64,000 nucleotides of DNA from Natrinema hispanicum (GTDB lineage Archaea > Halobacteriota > Halobacteria > Halobacteriales > Natrialbaceae), in assembly GCF_900111485.1 (NCBI RefSeq), contig NZ_FOIC01000003.1, positions 218,588 to 282,587 on the forward strand, given 5' to 3'. Shown piece by piece: positions 42,391-51,004 of the stretch (the first letter of the stretch is position 1; each line of letters starts with the position of its first letter). The translations under genes and the position numbers were made by a program. Under the pieces are notes generated by a model. That model was not told the origin of the DNA and ran no database searches. It saw only the letters and a list, made by a program, of their open reading frames with translations.

Positions 42391-43116
42391 TCACTCAGCA
42401 GGCGACGTCCACGTCTCGAAGACGTAGTTTCGAAGGCCGTACCGTTCGGCGAGCGGTTGTGAGAGGGTCTCTCCCCGGTAGTCGATAACGCCGTCTTCCA
42501 GCACCGTCACCGTATCGGCGACGGTGAGCCCAAAGCCGACGTCGTGGGTTGCGATGATCGGCGTGATACCGGCGTCAGTAAGCGACTCGACGAATCGGAC
42601 GATCGTCCGACAGCCGTCGCCGTCTAATCCGGCGGTCGGTTCGTCGAGCAGCACGTACTCCGGTTCCATCGCGAGGACGCCGGCCAGCGAGACGCGTTTC
42701 TTCTCGCCACCGCTTAACGTGTTACATAGTCGGTCAGTCCGTTCGTCGAGGTCGAACTCCGAGAGGACGCGCTCGATCCGGTCTGGGTTGTCGATGCCCG
42801 CGTTCCGCGGGCCGAACTCGACGTCCTGTTCGACCGTCGGCGCGACGATCTGGTCGTCGGGATTCTGAAAGACGAGTCCGACGCGCATCCGCAGGTCGGC
42901 GAGTGAGGCATCGTCGTATTCGACCGGCTCGTCGCCGACGAACACGGTCCCCGAATCGGGTTCGAACAGGCCGTTGAAGTGGCGCAACAGCGTCGACTTT
43001 CCGGCACCGTTGCGACCGAAGATGACCGTCACGTCGCCCGTCCGTGCCTCGAAGTTCACGCCCTCGAGGACGGGGTCGTCGCCGTGTCGGAAGTGCAGGT
43101 CGTCGGTTTCGATCAT
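42391..43116 (-). CDS. cbiO: Cobalt ECF transporter ATP-binding protein
   Basis: A 241-residue ABC ATPase: Walker A '[11 protein letters not shown]', Q-loop 'VFQNPDDQ', signature '[19 protein letters not shown]', Walker B '[12 protein letters not shown]' and the switch 'ATHDV'. It drives uptake through the CbiMNQ membrane complex. The start at 43116 overlaps the cbiQ stop by four bases (ATGA), so the upstream in-frame ATG at 43125 is rejected. Last gene of cbiMNQO. Confidence 0.92.
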   Translation of the reverse strand: MIETDDLHFRHGDDPVLEGVNFEARTGDVTVIFGRNGAGKSTLLRHFNGLFEPDSGTVFVGDEPVEYDDASLADLRMRVGLVFQNPDDQIVAPTVEQDVEFGPRNAGIDNPDRIERVLSEFDLDERTDRLCNTLSGGEKKRVSLAGVLAMEPEYVLLDEPTAGLDGDGCRTIVRFVESLTDAGITPIIATHDVGFGLTVADTVTVLEDGVIDYRGETLSQPLAERYGLRNYVFETWTSPAE

Positions 43117-43841
43117 ACGGCCCACCCGGCGATGGCGATCAATGTGAGGACGGCAGCCGCGTAGCCGTGGCCCCGACTCGTCGTCTGTGCCATCGGCATC
43201 TCGCCGGTGTAGTTCCGCGCCAGCATCGCGTCGTTGAGGGTTTCGGCCCGTGACATCGACTTCAAGAACACTGAAAACGCCAGCAACTTAGCTGTTCGAA
43301 ACCTCGTCCGGCGTGTCCGGAAACCGAGACGCCCGCGCGCCGCGAGCTCAAGACGGCGGAGTTCGTCGAGCAGGATCTGGATGACGCGGTAGGTAAGCAA
43401 CGAGATCTCGATGACGAACTGTGGACACCGCAGCGATCGCAACGCGGCAAACAGTTGTGGGACCGTCGTCGTCACGACCAGATAGCTCAAGATCGTCATC
43501 GATCCGAACGATCGTAGCCCCGTCGTTATCGACCGGTCGATTCCAGTCCAGGAAATCGAGAGCGGCCCCATCGAGACGGCGGTCGGCCCGCTGGTAAACA
43601 GCGTGATAAGAACTAGACTTGGGAGCAAGAAGTACACCGGAAGCCGGACCACCTGCAGATAGTCGCGGCCTGTTGCATCGATACCGAGTGCCACGAAGCA
43701 GGCGAGTGCACAGACGTACGCGAGCCGACTGGGAGCGACGAGGATCAACACCAGTGCGGCAAAGACGAAGTACGCGTTCAAGCGTCCGTCGATTCGGGAA
43801 TCCGCGGTGATCTGAATCTGTTCTAAGCTCGTGTGGTGCAT
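43113..43841 (-). CDS. cbiQ: Cobalt ECF transporter T component
   Basis: A 242-residue membrane protein with about five helices. The coupling motifs are '[15 protein letters not shown]' (Ala-Arg-Gly) and the preceding '[26 protein letters not shown]', typical of CbiQ/EcfT, which connects the ATPase to the substrate-binding part. Start at 43841; 6 nt separate it from the cbiN stop, and it overlaps cbiO by four bases. Confidence 0.9.
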   Translation of the reverse strand: MHHTSLEQIQITADSRIDGRLNAYFVFAALVLILVAPSRLAYVCALACFVALGIDATGRDYLQVVRLPVYFLLPSLVLITLFTSGPTAVSMGPLSISWTGIDRSITTGLRSFGSMTILSYLVVTTTVPQLFAALRSLRCPQFVIEISLLTYRVIQILLDELRRLELAARGRLGFRTRRTRFRTAKLLAFSVFLKSMSRAETLNDAMLARNYTGEMPMAQTTSRGHGYAAAVLTLIAIAGWAV

Positions 43842-43847
43842 GACTCA

Positions 43848-44126
43848 CTACGGCGTCTCAGACGCGGATTGCAGCGGAGATCCTCGTCCGAGGTAGTAAC
43901 CGATGATGAGGCCACCGATCGCTGCCTGGAGACTGAACAGCAAGCTCTCGATTTCGCCGCTCGGGGGCGTCCAGAGGCTCTCGAACCACGGGTCGTAATC
44001 CGGTGCAACGGAATCGACTTTCTCGCCTGCAGCACCGTCGGCCCCACCCCATGCACCCGCAGTGGTAAATGAAAAGAGGATGAGCCCGACCATCAGGAGG
44101 CCACCTGCGGCGAGCCACCGGTTCAT
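43848..44126 (-). CDS. cbiN: Cobalt ECF transporter accessory membrane subunit
   Basis: A 92-residue protein with two helices (about 7-25 and 64-82) and an external loop containing 'GADGAAGEKVDSVAPDYDPWFESLWTPPSGEIESLLFSLQ', the CbiN pattern. CbiN assists CbiM in metal loading. Its start overlaps the cbiM stop (ATGA-like, 4 bases). Confidence 0.9.
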   Translation of the reverse strand: MNRWLAAGGLLMVGLILFSFTTAGAWGGADGAAGEKVDSVAPDYDPWFESLWTPPSGEIESLLFSLQAAIGGLIIGYYLGRGSPLQSASETP

Positions 44127-44785
44127 GCTGTCACCCCCAGCCGGGTTCGAACCGACTCACTCGACATGGAGATGTAGCCGATCAAGCCAGCCGCGAGTGC
44201 GCCTTCGACAATTCCGATCGGGAGCTGCGTCACCGCGAAGACGCCCAAAAACGTGATCGCGGAATCGATCACGCCACTGAGCCCCGGTTCCGCCGGGAAC
44301 GCAAGGGCAAGCTGGGTGGACGTGACGACGTACGTCGTCCAGTCGGCGACGAGGGCTGCAGCGAACGTCGCCTTCTGAAGGTCCGTGTGGGGCTTGACCG
44401 AGCGGTAGACGGCCCAGCCGAAGAGCGGGCCGATGATCCCCATCGAGGTGACGTTCGCACCGAGGGTCGTCAGGCCGCCGTGACCGAGCAACAACGACTG
44501 ATACAGCAGAACGATCGTCGACAGAAACGCGGTGACGGCTGGCCCGAAGAGGACGACCGCAATGCCAGTGCCCGTCGGATGCGACGTACTCCCAGTAACG
44601 GACGGCAGTTTCAGCGCCGACAGGACGAAGATGAACGCCGCAGCGACAGCAATATGAGACTTATTAACATCCCTGTCCTTCACCAGACGCGCAGTCTTCA
44701 GCATTCCGTAACCGACGACTGGGGCCGCAATCGCGTACCACGCGAGCGCCCAGATGCCGGGCAGGAATCCTTCCATGATGTGCAT
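44123..44785 (-). CDS. cbiM: Cobalt ECF transporter substrate-binding membrane subunit
   Basis: A 220-residue membrane protein with about seven helices. The N-terminus MHIMEGFLPG is the family hallmark: in CbiM/NikM the Met1-His2 end folds into the membrane and coordinates the metal ion. 'HPTGTGIAVVLFGPAVTAFLSTIVLLYQ' and 'GHGGLTTLGANVTSMGIIGP' carry further His/Asn ligands. First gene of cbiMNQO, supplying cobalt for cobamide synthesis. A TTTTAATG box about 40 nt upstream is the likely promoter. No cobalamin riboswitch is evident. Confidence 0.92.
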   Translation of the reverse strand: MHIMEGFLPGIWALAWYAIAAPVVGYGMLKTARLVKDRDVNKSHIAVAAAFIFVLSALKLPSVTGSTSHPTGTGIAVVLFGPAVTAFLSTIVLLYQSLLLGHGGLTTLGANVTSMGIIGPLFGWAVYRSVKPHTDLQKATFAAALVADWTTYVVTSTQLALAFPAEPGLSGVIDSAITFLGVFAVTQLPIGIVEGALAAGLIGYISMSSESVRTRLGVTA

Positions 44786-44820
44786 ATGTAATCGCCGTAC
44801 TCGCAGTTATCTGCCTTCCC

Positions 44821-44828
44821 CATTAAAA
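44821..44828 (-). promoter_or_regulatory. TATA box for cbiMNQO
   Basis: TTTTAATG on the minus strand, centred 40 nt before the cbiM ATG, predicting a transcript start near 44798 and a leader of about 13 nt. This is too short for a riboswitch. Confidence 0.45.
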
Positions 44829-45022
44829 CAATTTTGGTTGATCTAATACAAGCAGGTTTTCTCTCGAGGGCCCGCCCGATCGCCCGAAATTCTGTGGCGT
44901 CACCCGGGTAGCGAAGGGATGGTGCGAGCAATGACACCTCGAGCAGAATCAGATCGGTCGCTGGCACGTGGTCGCCGGGCTCCGGCCAGACTGGACAGCA
45001 ATGAGCGCACGGCCGAGCGGTC
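44829..45022. other. Left part of the cbiM-Nramp intergenic region
   Basis: The 519-nt divergent gap between cbiM and the transporter gene holds the cbi promoter at its left end and a dispersed repeat (45023-45118). The remaining left part shows no gene. A 89-codon minus-strand frame (44698-44967) overlaps cbiM and has no family look. Confidence 0.35.
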
Positions 45023-45118
45023 CCATCACTATCGGAACAACTGAAACGGTTTACACACTGATCGCACAGCCCTCGTGCGATCAGATGTGCACTGACTGTC
45101 AGTGGCGACGATCCCGTC
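45023..45118 (+). repeat. Dispersed repeat, copy 2
   Basis: Matches the minus strand of 21405-21498. The centre is a perfect hairpin here: CTGATCGCAC (45058-45067), loop of 7, GTGCGATCAG (45075-45084). Compensatory differences between copies (CGAGCGCAC versus TGATCGCAC with changed partners) suggest the structure is kept. The TATA of copy 1 corresponds to GACGATC here, so this copy has lost the promoter part. Confidence 0.6.
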
Positions 45119-45304
45119 GACTGGAGTCACCGAATCGAGTACTGGTCGGACCGTCCATCGGATCTGGAACAAAGTAGAACAATCATACGAGTTCATACAG
45201 ATTCATACGACGATCACGGGCGCTCTCCAAGCTGTGTACCCGTATGTTCGACTCTTAACAACCCTTTTGAGCGATACAGTTCGTGGTGTATGTGAATACG
45301 CATC

Positions 45305-46510
45305 ATGGGTATTATTGACCGGCTGAAAGCGATCGGCCCGGGGGCGCTCGTCGCGGCGGCGTTCGTCGGTCCAGGGACGGTAACGACTGCAAGCGTGATC
45401 GGCGCGGAGTACGCGTACGTGCTCGTGTGGACGATTGCGTTTTCGATTCTGGCGACGATCGTCCTTCAGGAGATGAGCGCGCGACTGGGACTGATCACGC
45501 AGGAAGGTCTGGGGGAGGCGTTCCGAAACGAGTTCGACAATCCGCTTCCACGGACGATCTCGGTCGCGCTCGTCGTGAGCGCAATCGGGATCGGGACGGC
45601 GGCGTTCCAGACGGGCAACATCGTCGGCGGCGCTGCTGGCCTGTCGACGATCACCGGCGTCAGCGAAAACGTTTGGGGCCCGATTATGGGCATCATCGCC
45701 GCCGGACTGCTGTGGACGGGGAACTACAAGCTGATCGAACGGGTCTTCATCGGCCTCGTCGGCGTCATGGGCGCGGCGTTCCTGCTCAACGCCGTCATGG
45801 TTCGGCCGGACATCGACGCACTGGCTGGCGGACTCGTCCCGACGGTTCCCGACGGCTCGGCGTATCTCATCGCCGGTCTCATCGGAACCACCGTCGTCGG
45901 CTACAACCTGTTCCTGCACGCGAGTACCGTCCAGGAACGGTGGGACGGCGCGAGCGACCTCACGGAGTGTCGCACGGACACGATCGGGATGGTCATCGTC
46001 GGCGGCCTCATCACGACGGCGATCGTCGTCACGGCCGCCGCAGTGTTCCCGAAGGGGACCTCGATCAGTAACGTCGGCGAGATGGGCGACCAACTTGAGC
46101 CCGTCTTCGGCGGCTACGCGCTCACGTTCTTCTCGATCGGCCTGTTCGCGGCCGGCTTTACCAGCGCGATGAGCGCGCCGCTTGCGGGTGCCTACGCCAC
46201 TGCCGGCGCGCTCGGCTGGGAGCGTGACCTGACCTCGACGCGGTTCCGGGCGATCTGGATGACTATCCTCAGCGTCGGCATCGTCTTTTCGGCGCTCGAC
46301 TACAATCCCATCCAGGTGATCGTCTTCGCACAGGTGGCCAACGGACTCCTGCTGCCGATTCTGGCCGTCTTCCTCATCTACGCGATGAACAACCGCGACC
46401 TGCTGGGCGACTATACGAACACCACCCTCCAGAACGTTCTCGGTGGACTCGTGACGCTCGTCGTCGTCGGCATCGGCCTGCGAACGCTCTACGACGTCCT
46501 CCTCGTCTAA
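45305..46510 (+). CDS. Nramp-related transporter lacking the metal-site motifs
   Basis: A 401-residue protein with about 11 helices of the Nramp/APC fold. Helix 1 reads 'FVGPGTVTTASVIGAEY' where Nramp proteins have D-P-G-N, and helix 6 reads 'TTVVGYNLFLHAST' where they have M-P-H-N. Both metal-binding motifs are therefore changed while the surrounding scaffold (NLFLHA) is kept. It starts an operon with hydantoinase/oxoprolinase genes (8-nt gap to the next), so it may import an organic substrate of those enzymes or a different ion such as Mg2+. It should not simply be called a manganese/iron importer. Confidence 0.8.
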   Translation: MGIIDRLKAIGPGALVAAAFVGPGTVTTASVIGAEYAYVLVWTIAFSILATIVLQEMSARLGLITQEGLGEAFRNEFDNPLPRTISVALVVSAIGIGTAAFQTGNIVGGAAGLSTITGVSENVWGPIMGIIAAGLLWTGNYKLIERVFIGLVGVMGAAFLLNAVMVRPDIDALAGGLVPTVPDGSAYLIAGLIGTTVVGYNLFLHASTVQERWDGASDLTECRTDTIGMVIVGGLITTAIVVTAAAVFPKGTSISNVGEMGDQLEPVFGGYALTFFSIGLFAAGFTSAMSAPLAGAYATAGALGWERDLTSTRFRAIWMTILSVGIVFSALDYNPIQVIVFAQVANGLLLPILAVFLIYAMNNRDLLGDYTNTTLQNVLGGLVTLVVVGIGLRTLYDVLLV

Positions 46511-46518
46511 CGATCTCA

Positions 46519-48591
46519 ATGACAGACGCACCAAACCACGATACGAATTCAGACGCAATGACGCACAACGACTCGAGCCACGACGAGACGACCCGCATCG
46601 GCGTCGACGTCGGTGGCACGTTCACCGACGTGGCGCTGTCGGTCGACGACCGGCTCGTCACCGCGAAGGTGCCATCAACCGAGCCCCAGCACGTCGGCGT
46701 GCTCGAGGGCATCGAAAAGGCGTGTGACGACGCTGGCATCGAACCCGGCGAGATCGACGGCTTCGCTCACGCGATGACCGTCTCGGTCAACGCCTTGCTC
46801 GAGCGCGGCGGCGCACGGATGGCGCTGGTGACGACCGAGGGATTCCGAGATGTCCTCGAGATCGGCCGCCAGGATCGGCCCGATCTGTACGATCTCGAGG
46901 CCGAAAAGCCAGCGCCGCTGGTGCCTCGCGAACGACGATTTGAGGTCGACGAACGAACGACCGAAAACGGCGTCGAGCAGCCGGTCGATGTCACGGAGGT
47001 CCGCGAACTGGCGGCGACGTTGCGCGAGCGCGACGTCGAGGCGGTCGCAGTCTCCCTGCTGCACGCCTACGCCGATCCCGAAAACGAGCGGGTCGTCGCC
47101 GAGACGCTCCGCGAAGAACTGGATGTGCCTGTCTCTGCGTCCCACGAGGTGCTCGCGGAGTTCCGCGAGTTCGAGCGCACGTCGACGACGGCCGTCGACG
47201 CCTACGTCCGGCCGGCGATCGATACCTACGTCGGCCAACTGGTCGACGAAGCCAGCGAGGCGGGAATTCCGGCACCACGGATCATGCAGGCCAACGGCGG
47301 CATCGCCGATCCCGAAACCGTGCGCGAACACGCCGTGACGACGACGCTGTCGGGACCTGCCGCCGGCGTCGTGGGGGCCGCAGCGACCGTCGATGACGAC
47401 GATGTCGAGGGGCTCGTGACCTTCGACATGGGCGGCACCTCGAGCGACGTGAGCCTCGTCCGGGACGGACAGGCCGAACGGACGACCGACGCCGAAATCG
47501 ACGGGCTGCCGATCCGAACGCCGATGGTCGACGTCAATACCGTCGGCGCGGGTGGCGGCTCGATCGCCTGGGTCGACGCCGGCGGCGCGCTCCGGGTTGG
47601 CCCGGAGTCCTCGGGCTCCCAGCCCGGCCCCGCCTGCTACGGCCGCGGCGGGACCAAGCCGACCGTCACCGACGCCAACGTCGTGCTGGGCTACATCGGT
47701 CCCGAGACTGCACTCGGCGGGGAGATGACCCTCGACATCGAGGCTGCCCGTGACGCGCTCGGTCGACTGGCCGACGAAGCCGGTCTTGAGGGGCCGCTCG
47801 AGGCGGCCCGCGGTGTCTACCGCGTGGCGAACGCGACGATGACGCGGACGATCCGGTCGGTAACCGTCGAGCGAGGCCACGATCCCCGCGAGTTCGCGCT
47901 CGTGGCCTTCGGTGGGGCGGGACCGATGCACGCCGCGGCACTGGCCGACTCGTTGTCGGTCGATCGTGTCGTCGTTCCGCGACCGGGTGGAGTTCTCTCG
48001 GCGTTTGGCCTGCTCGCAGCCGACGAGAGCTACGACGCCGTGCGAACGGTCGGAGTCGACCTCGACGGCGCAGATCGGACGACGATCGAGAGCGTCTACG
48101 ACGACCTCGTGGCCGACGTGCTCGCGGATGCGTCTGATCAGGACGCAGCACAGGTCGAACGGGCAGCCGACTGCCGGTATGCAGGGCAGAGCTTCGAACT
48201 AACCGTGCCCGTCGACGAGGAGTTCGACGCAGCAGCGGTCGCAGACCGCTTCCACGACGCCCACGAGCGGACTTACGGCTACGCGATGGACGAATCGATC
48301 GAAGTTGTCAACCTCCGCGCGACGGCGACGGTGCCGGGCACGGAACCGGGGATCAGCCACGACGGTGGCGGCGATGCCGTGGTCGGCAGCCGGGAGGCCC
48401 ACTTCCCCGAGGCCGGCGCGCGAGAGACGACAGTCTACGACTGGGATCGACTCGAGACAGGCTCGTCGGTCGCGGGACCGGCGGTGCTCGAACAGGCAGA
48501 GAGTACGACGGTCGTCCCGCCGGCCTGGACCGGTGAGATCCTCGCCGATGGGACACTCGTCATGACGCGAACGGAGGAAGAAGGACAATGA
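46519..48591 (+). CDS. hyuA: Hydantoinase/oxoprolinase subunit A
   Basis: A 690-residue protein with the ATP-binding motif 'IGVDVGGTFTDVALSVDD' near residue 28, 'AMTVSVNALLERGGARMALVTTEGFRDVLEIGRQDRPDLYDL' and, in the second half, 'VTFDMGGTSSDVSLV' plus 'VNTVGAGGGSIAWVDAGGALRVGPESSG'. Such proteins open cyclic amides (5-oxoproline, N-methylhydantoin) using ATP, together with subunit B. The first 25 residues are a polar, poorly conserved leader; an internal Met14 is an alternative start. Substrate not decided by sequence. Confidence 0.9.
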   Translation: MTDAPNHDTNSDAMTHNDSSHDETTRIGVDVGGTFTDVALSVDDRLVTAKVPSTEPQHVGVLEGIEKACDDAGIEPGEIDGFAHAMTVSVNALLERGGARMALVTTEGFRDVLEIGRQDRPDLYDLEAEKPAPLVPRERRFEVDERTTENGVEQPVDVTEVRELAATLRERDVEAVAVSLLHAYADPENERVVAETLREELDVPVSASHEVLAEFREFERTSTTAVDAYVRPAIDTYVGQLVDEASEAGIPAPRIMQANGGIADPETVREHAVTTTLSGPAAGVVGAAATVDDDDVEGLVTFDMGGTSSDVSLVRDGQAERTTDAEIDGLPIRTPMVDVNTVGAGGGSIAWVDAGGALRVGPESSGSQPGPACYGRGGTKPTVTDANVVLGYIGPETALGGEMTLDIEAARDALGRLADEAGLEGPLEAARGVYRVANATMTRTIRSVTVERGHDPREFALVAFGGAGPMHAAALADSLSVDRVVVPRPGGVLSAFGLLAADESYDAVRTVGVDLDGADRTTIESVYDDLVADVLADASDQDAAQVERAADCRYAGQSFELTVPVDEEFDAAAVADRFHDAHERTYGYAMDESIEVVNLRATATVPGTEPGISHDGGGDAVVGSREAHFPEAGARETTVYDWDRLETGSSVAGPAVLEQAESTTVVPPAWTGEILADGTLVMTRTEEEGQ

Positions 48592-50177
48592 CAGGGGATT
48601 CGACGGCCGAGATGACTGACAGCATCGATCCAGTGACCCTCGAGGTCCTGCGCAACCAGTTAGAGAGCGTCGCCGAGGAGATGGGACAGACCCTGATCCG
48701 CGGAGCCTACTCGCCGAACATCAAGGAACGGCGGGACTGTTCGACGGCGCTGTTCGACGCCGAGGGGCGGATGATCGCCCAGGCCGAACACATTCCGGTC
48801 CACCTCGGCGCGATGCCCGCCGCGGTCGAGGCCGTCCGCGAGCACGACCCACAGCCGGGAGACGTGTTCGTGCTTAACGACCCCTTCACCGGCGGGACGC
48901 ACCTGCCGGACGTGACGATGGTCTCGCCGATCGCTCCCGGTGGCGAGATCGTCGGCTACGCGGTCTCTCGGGCCCACCATGCCGACGTCGGCGGGATGAC
49001 CCCCGGCAGTATGCCCGCGGGCGCACAGGAGATTTACCAGGAAGGGCTCCGCCTGCCGCCGACCCGCCTCGTCGAGGCTGGCGAGACTCGTGAGGACATC
49101 CGCGCGCTCGTGCTCGCGAACGTCCGCAATGCCCGCGAGCGCCGGGCCGACCTCCGCGCACAGCAGGCAGCCAACGAACGCGCCGAGGAACGACTCGCCG
49201 CGCTCTTCGACGAACACGACCGCGAGACCGTCCTCGACGGCTTCGACGCCGTGATCGACTACTCGCGCGAGCGGATCACCGACGAGATCGCGGCGCTGCC
49301 CGACGGCACCTACGAGGCCACCGACGTCCTCGAGGGCGACGGCGTCACCGACGAGGACATCCCGATCAGCGTCACGGTGACGGTCAATGGCGAGGCGATC
49401 GACGTCGATTTCTCGGGGACTGCCGACCAGCTCAAGGGCAACCTCAACGCCCCGCTGGCGGTCGCGACGAGCGCCGTCTACTTCGTCGTGCGCTCGATCA
49501 CCGATCCCGAGATCCCGCCGAACCACGGCTGCTACGAGCCTGTGAGCGTCAACGCGCCCGAAGGAACGCTCCTGAATCCGGAGTCCCCGGCCGCTGTGGT
49601 CGGCGGCAACGTCGAGACCAGCCAGCGCGTCACCGACGTCGTCTTCACCGCACTTGCGCAGGCCGCCCCCGATCGCGTCCCCGCACAAGGCCAGGGGACG
49701 ATGAACAACCTCACCATCGGCGCGCGGGACGGCTCCTTTACCTACTACGAGACGATCGCTGGCGGCTTCGGTGCCCGGGCCGAGCGCGACGGCATGGACG
49801 GCGTCCAGGTCGGGATGACCAACACGCTCAACACGCCGATCGAATCGCTCGAGACCGAGTACCCGCTGCGAGTCGAGCGGTACGCGCTCCGCGAGGGCAG
49901 TGGCGGTCGCGGCCGCCATCGCGGCGGAATGGGTCTCGAGCGCTCTGTCACCATCGAGAAAGCGTCGACGGTGTCGCTTTTGACCGAGCGCCGTCGCCAC
50001 GCGCCGAAAGGCGTCGCCGGCGGTGAGGACGGCGCGACCGGCGAGAACCTGATCGACGGTGAGCCGGCACCCGCGAAAACGACCGTCGACGTCGACGCCG
50101 GCACGACGGTCACCGTCAAAACACCCGGCGGCGGCGGCCACGGCGAGCCGGCAGACGACGGTGGCGACGATGTCTGA
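48588..50177 (+). CDS. hyuB: Hydantoinase/oxoprolinase subunit B
   Basis: A 529-residue partner of subunit A, overlapping it by four bases. Family motifs are 'DPVTLEVLRNQLESVAEEMGQTLIRGAYSPNIKERRDCSTALFD', 'VFVLNDPFTGGTHLPDVTMVSPI', 'VSRAHHADVGGMTPGSMP' (metal-binding His-His-Asp) and, at the C-terminus, 'LREGSGGRGRHRGGMGLER'. It overlaps the next gene by eight bases, showing one transcript and coupled translation. Confidence 0.92.
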   Translation: MTGDSTAEMTDSIDPVTLEVLRNQLESVAEEMGQTLIRGAYSPNIKERRDCSTALFDAEGRMIAQAEHIPVHLGAMPAAVEAVREHDPQPGDVFVLNDPFTGGTHLPDVTMVSPIAPGGEIVGYAVSRAHHADVGGMTPGSMPAGAQEIYQEGLRLPPTRLVEAGETREDIRALVLANVRNARERRADLRAQQAANERAEERLAALFDEHDRETVLDGFDAVIDYSRERITDEIAALPDGTYEATDVLEGDGVTDEDIPISVTVTVNGEAIDVDFSGTADQLKGNLNAPLAVATSAVYFVVRSITDPEIPPNHGCYEPVSVNAPEGTLLNPESPAAVVGGNVETSQRVTDVVFTALAQAAPDRVPAQGQGTMNNLTIGARDGSFTYYETIAGGFGARAERDGMDGVQVGMTNTLNTPIESLETEYPLRVERYALREGSGGRGRHRGGMGLERSVTIEKASTVSLLTERRRHAPKGVAGGEDGATGENLIDGEPAPAKTTVDVDAGTTVTVKTPGGGGHGEPADDGGDDV

Positions 50178-50892
50178 GCCGGGCGAACGCGCCGAACGGA
50201 TAGGCTTGGTCGTCCCCTCGTCGAACACGACGGCCGAACGGGAGTTCCGGGCACACCTCCCGGATTCGGTCACCGTCCACGGCGCGCGGATGGCCCTCGA
50301 ATCGGTCACCGTCGACGAACTCGACGCGATGAGCGACGACGCAGCGCGTGCAGCCGAACTGCTCGGCCACGCCGACATCGACGCGGTCGCCTACGCCTGC
50401 ACCACCGGCAGCTTACTCCACGGGCCGGGATTCGACGCCGAACTCGAGGAGCGACTTGCCGAAGCGGCCGGCGTCCCAGCGGTCGCGACGGCCCGCTCGG
50501 TCGTCCGCGCACTCGAAGCGCTCGACGCCGAGCGAATCACGGTCGTGACGCCCTACACCGCTGATCTCGACGCGAAAGAGCAGGACTTCCTCGAAGCAGC
50601 GGGGTTCGAGGTCGCATCGATCGACGGCCGAGGACTCGAAGCGAACACGGCCATCGGCGTGCTGACGCCTGATGACGCGTTCCAACAGGTCCGCGAGCAC
50701 GTCGATCCCGCCGCCCTCGACGCCGTCTTCGTCTCCTGTACGAACTACCGCTCGCTGGCTGCGGTCGACGACCTCGAGTCGAAACTTGGGGTGCCGGTGA
50801 TCACGAGCAATGGCGCGACGCTGTGGGACCTCTGTGGAGCGGCGGATATCGCAGTCGATGGCCCGGGAACGCTGTTCAATCACGACCGCTAA
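50170..50892 (+). CDS. Maleate isomerase / Asp-Glu racemase superfamily protein
   Basis: A 240-residue protein of the AMDase/maleate cis-trans isomerase group. The two catalytic cysteines appear as 'AYACTTGS' (Cys77) and 'VFVSCTNYRS' (Cys190). The N-terminus 'RIGLVVPSSNTTAEREF' is the family's carboxylate-binding loop. Relatives isomerise maleate, decarboxylate aryl malonates or racemise hydantoins. Being last in an operon with hydantoinase subunits, a hydantoin or amino-acid racemase role is attractive, but this is inference. ATG 50170 overlaps the subunit B stop. Confidence 0.85.
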   Translation: MSEPGERAERIGLVVPSSNTTAEREFRAHLPDSVTVHGARMALESVTVDELDAMSDDAARAAELLGHADIDAVAYACTTGSLLHGPGFDAELEERLAEAAGVPAVATARSVVRALEALDAERITVVTPYTADLDAKEQDFLEAAGFEVASIDGRGLEANTAIGVLTPDDAFQQVREHVDPAALDAVFVSCTNYRSLAAVDDLESKLGVPVITSNGATLWDLCGAADIAVDGPGTLFNHDR

Positions 50893-51004
50893 CGCCGCGT
50901 CCAGTGTGGGCCGTGTCACCACGGTAGCGTCGTCGACCGTTGGCATCGGTGGCCGAAGTCTCCGGTGACGGTGCGCTTTTGACGGCGCTGCCCTACGCTT
51001 CGGT

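Noticed and set aside
44130..44160. GGTTCGAACC resembling a tRNA T loop
   Set aside because: It lies inside cbiM coding sequence and no cloverleaf can be drawn around it.
44786..44850. Cobalamin riboswitch upstream of cbiM
   Set aside because: The predicted TATA box leaves a leader of only about 13 nt, and no B12-box-like sequence was seen.
45203..46558. 451-codon minus-strand frame opposite the Nramp-like gene
   Set aside because: Charged low-complexity translation expected from antisense of a membrane protein gene.
48660..50378. 572-codon minus-strand frame opposite hydantoinase B
   Set aside because: Antisense shadow; the plus strand has all hydantoinase B motifs and overlapping gene junctions.
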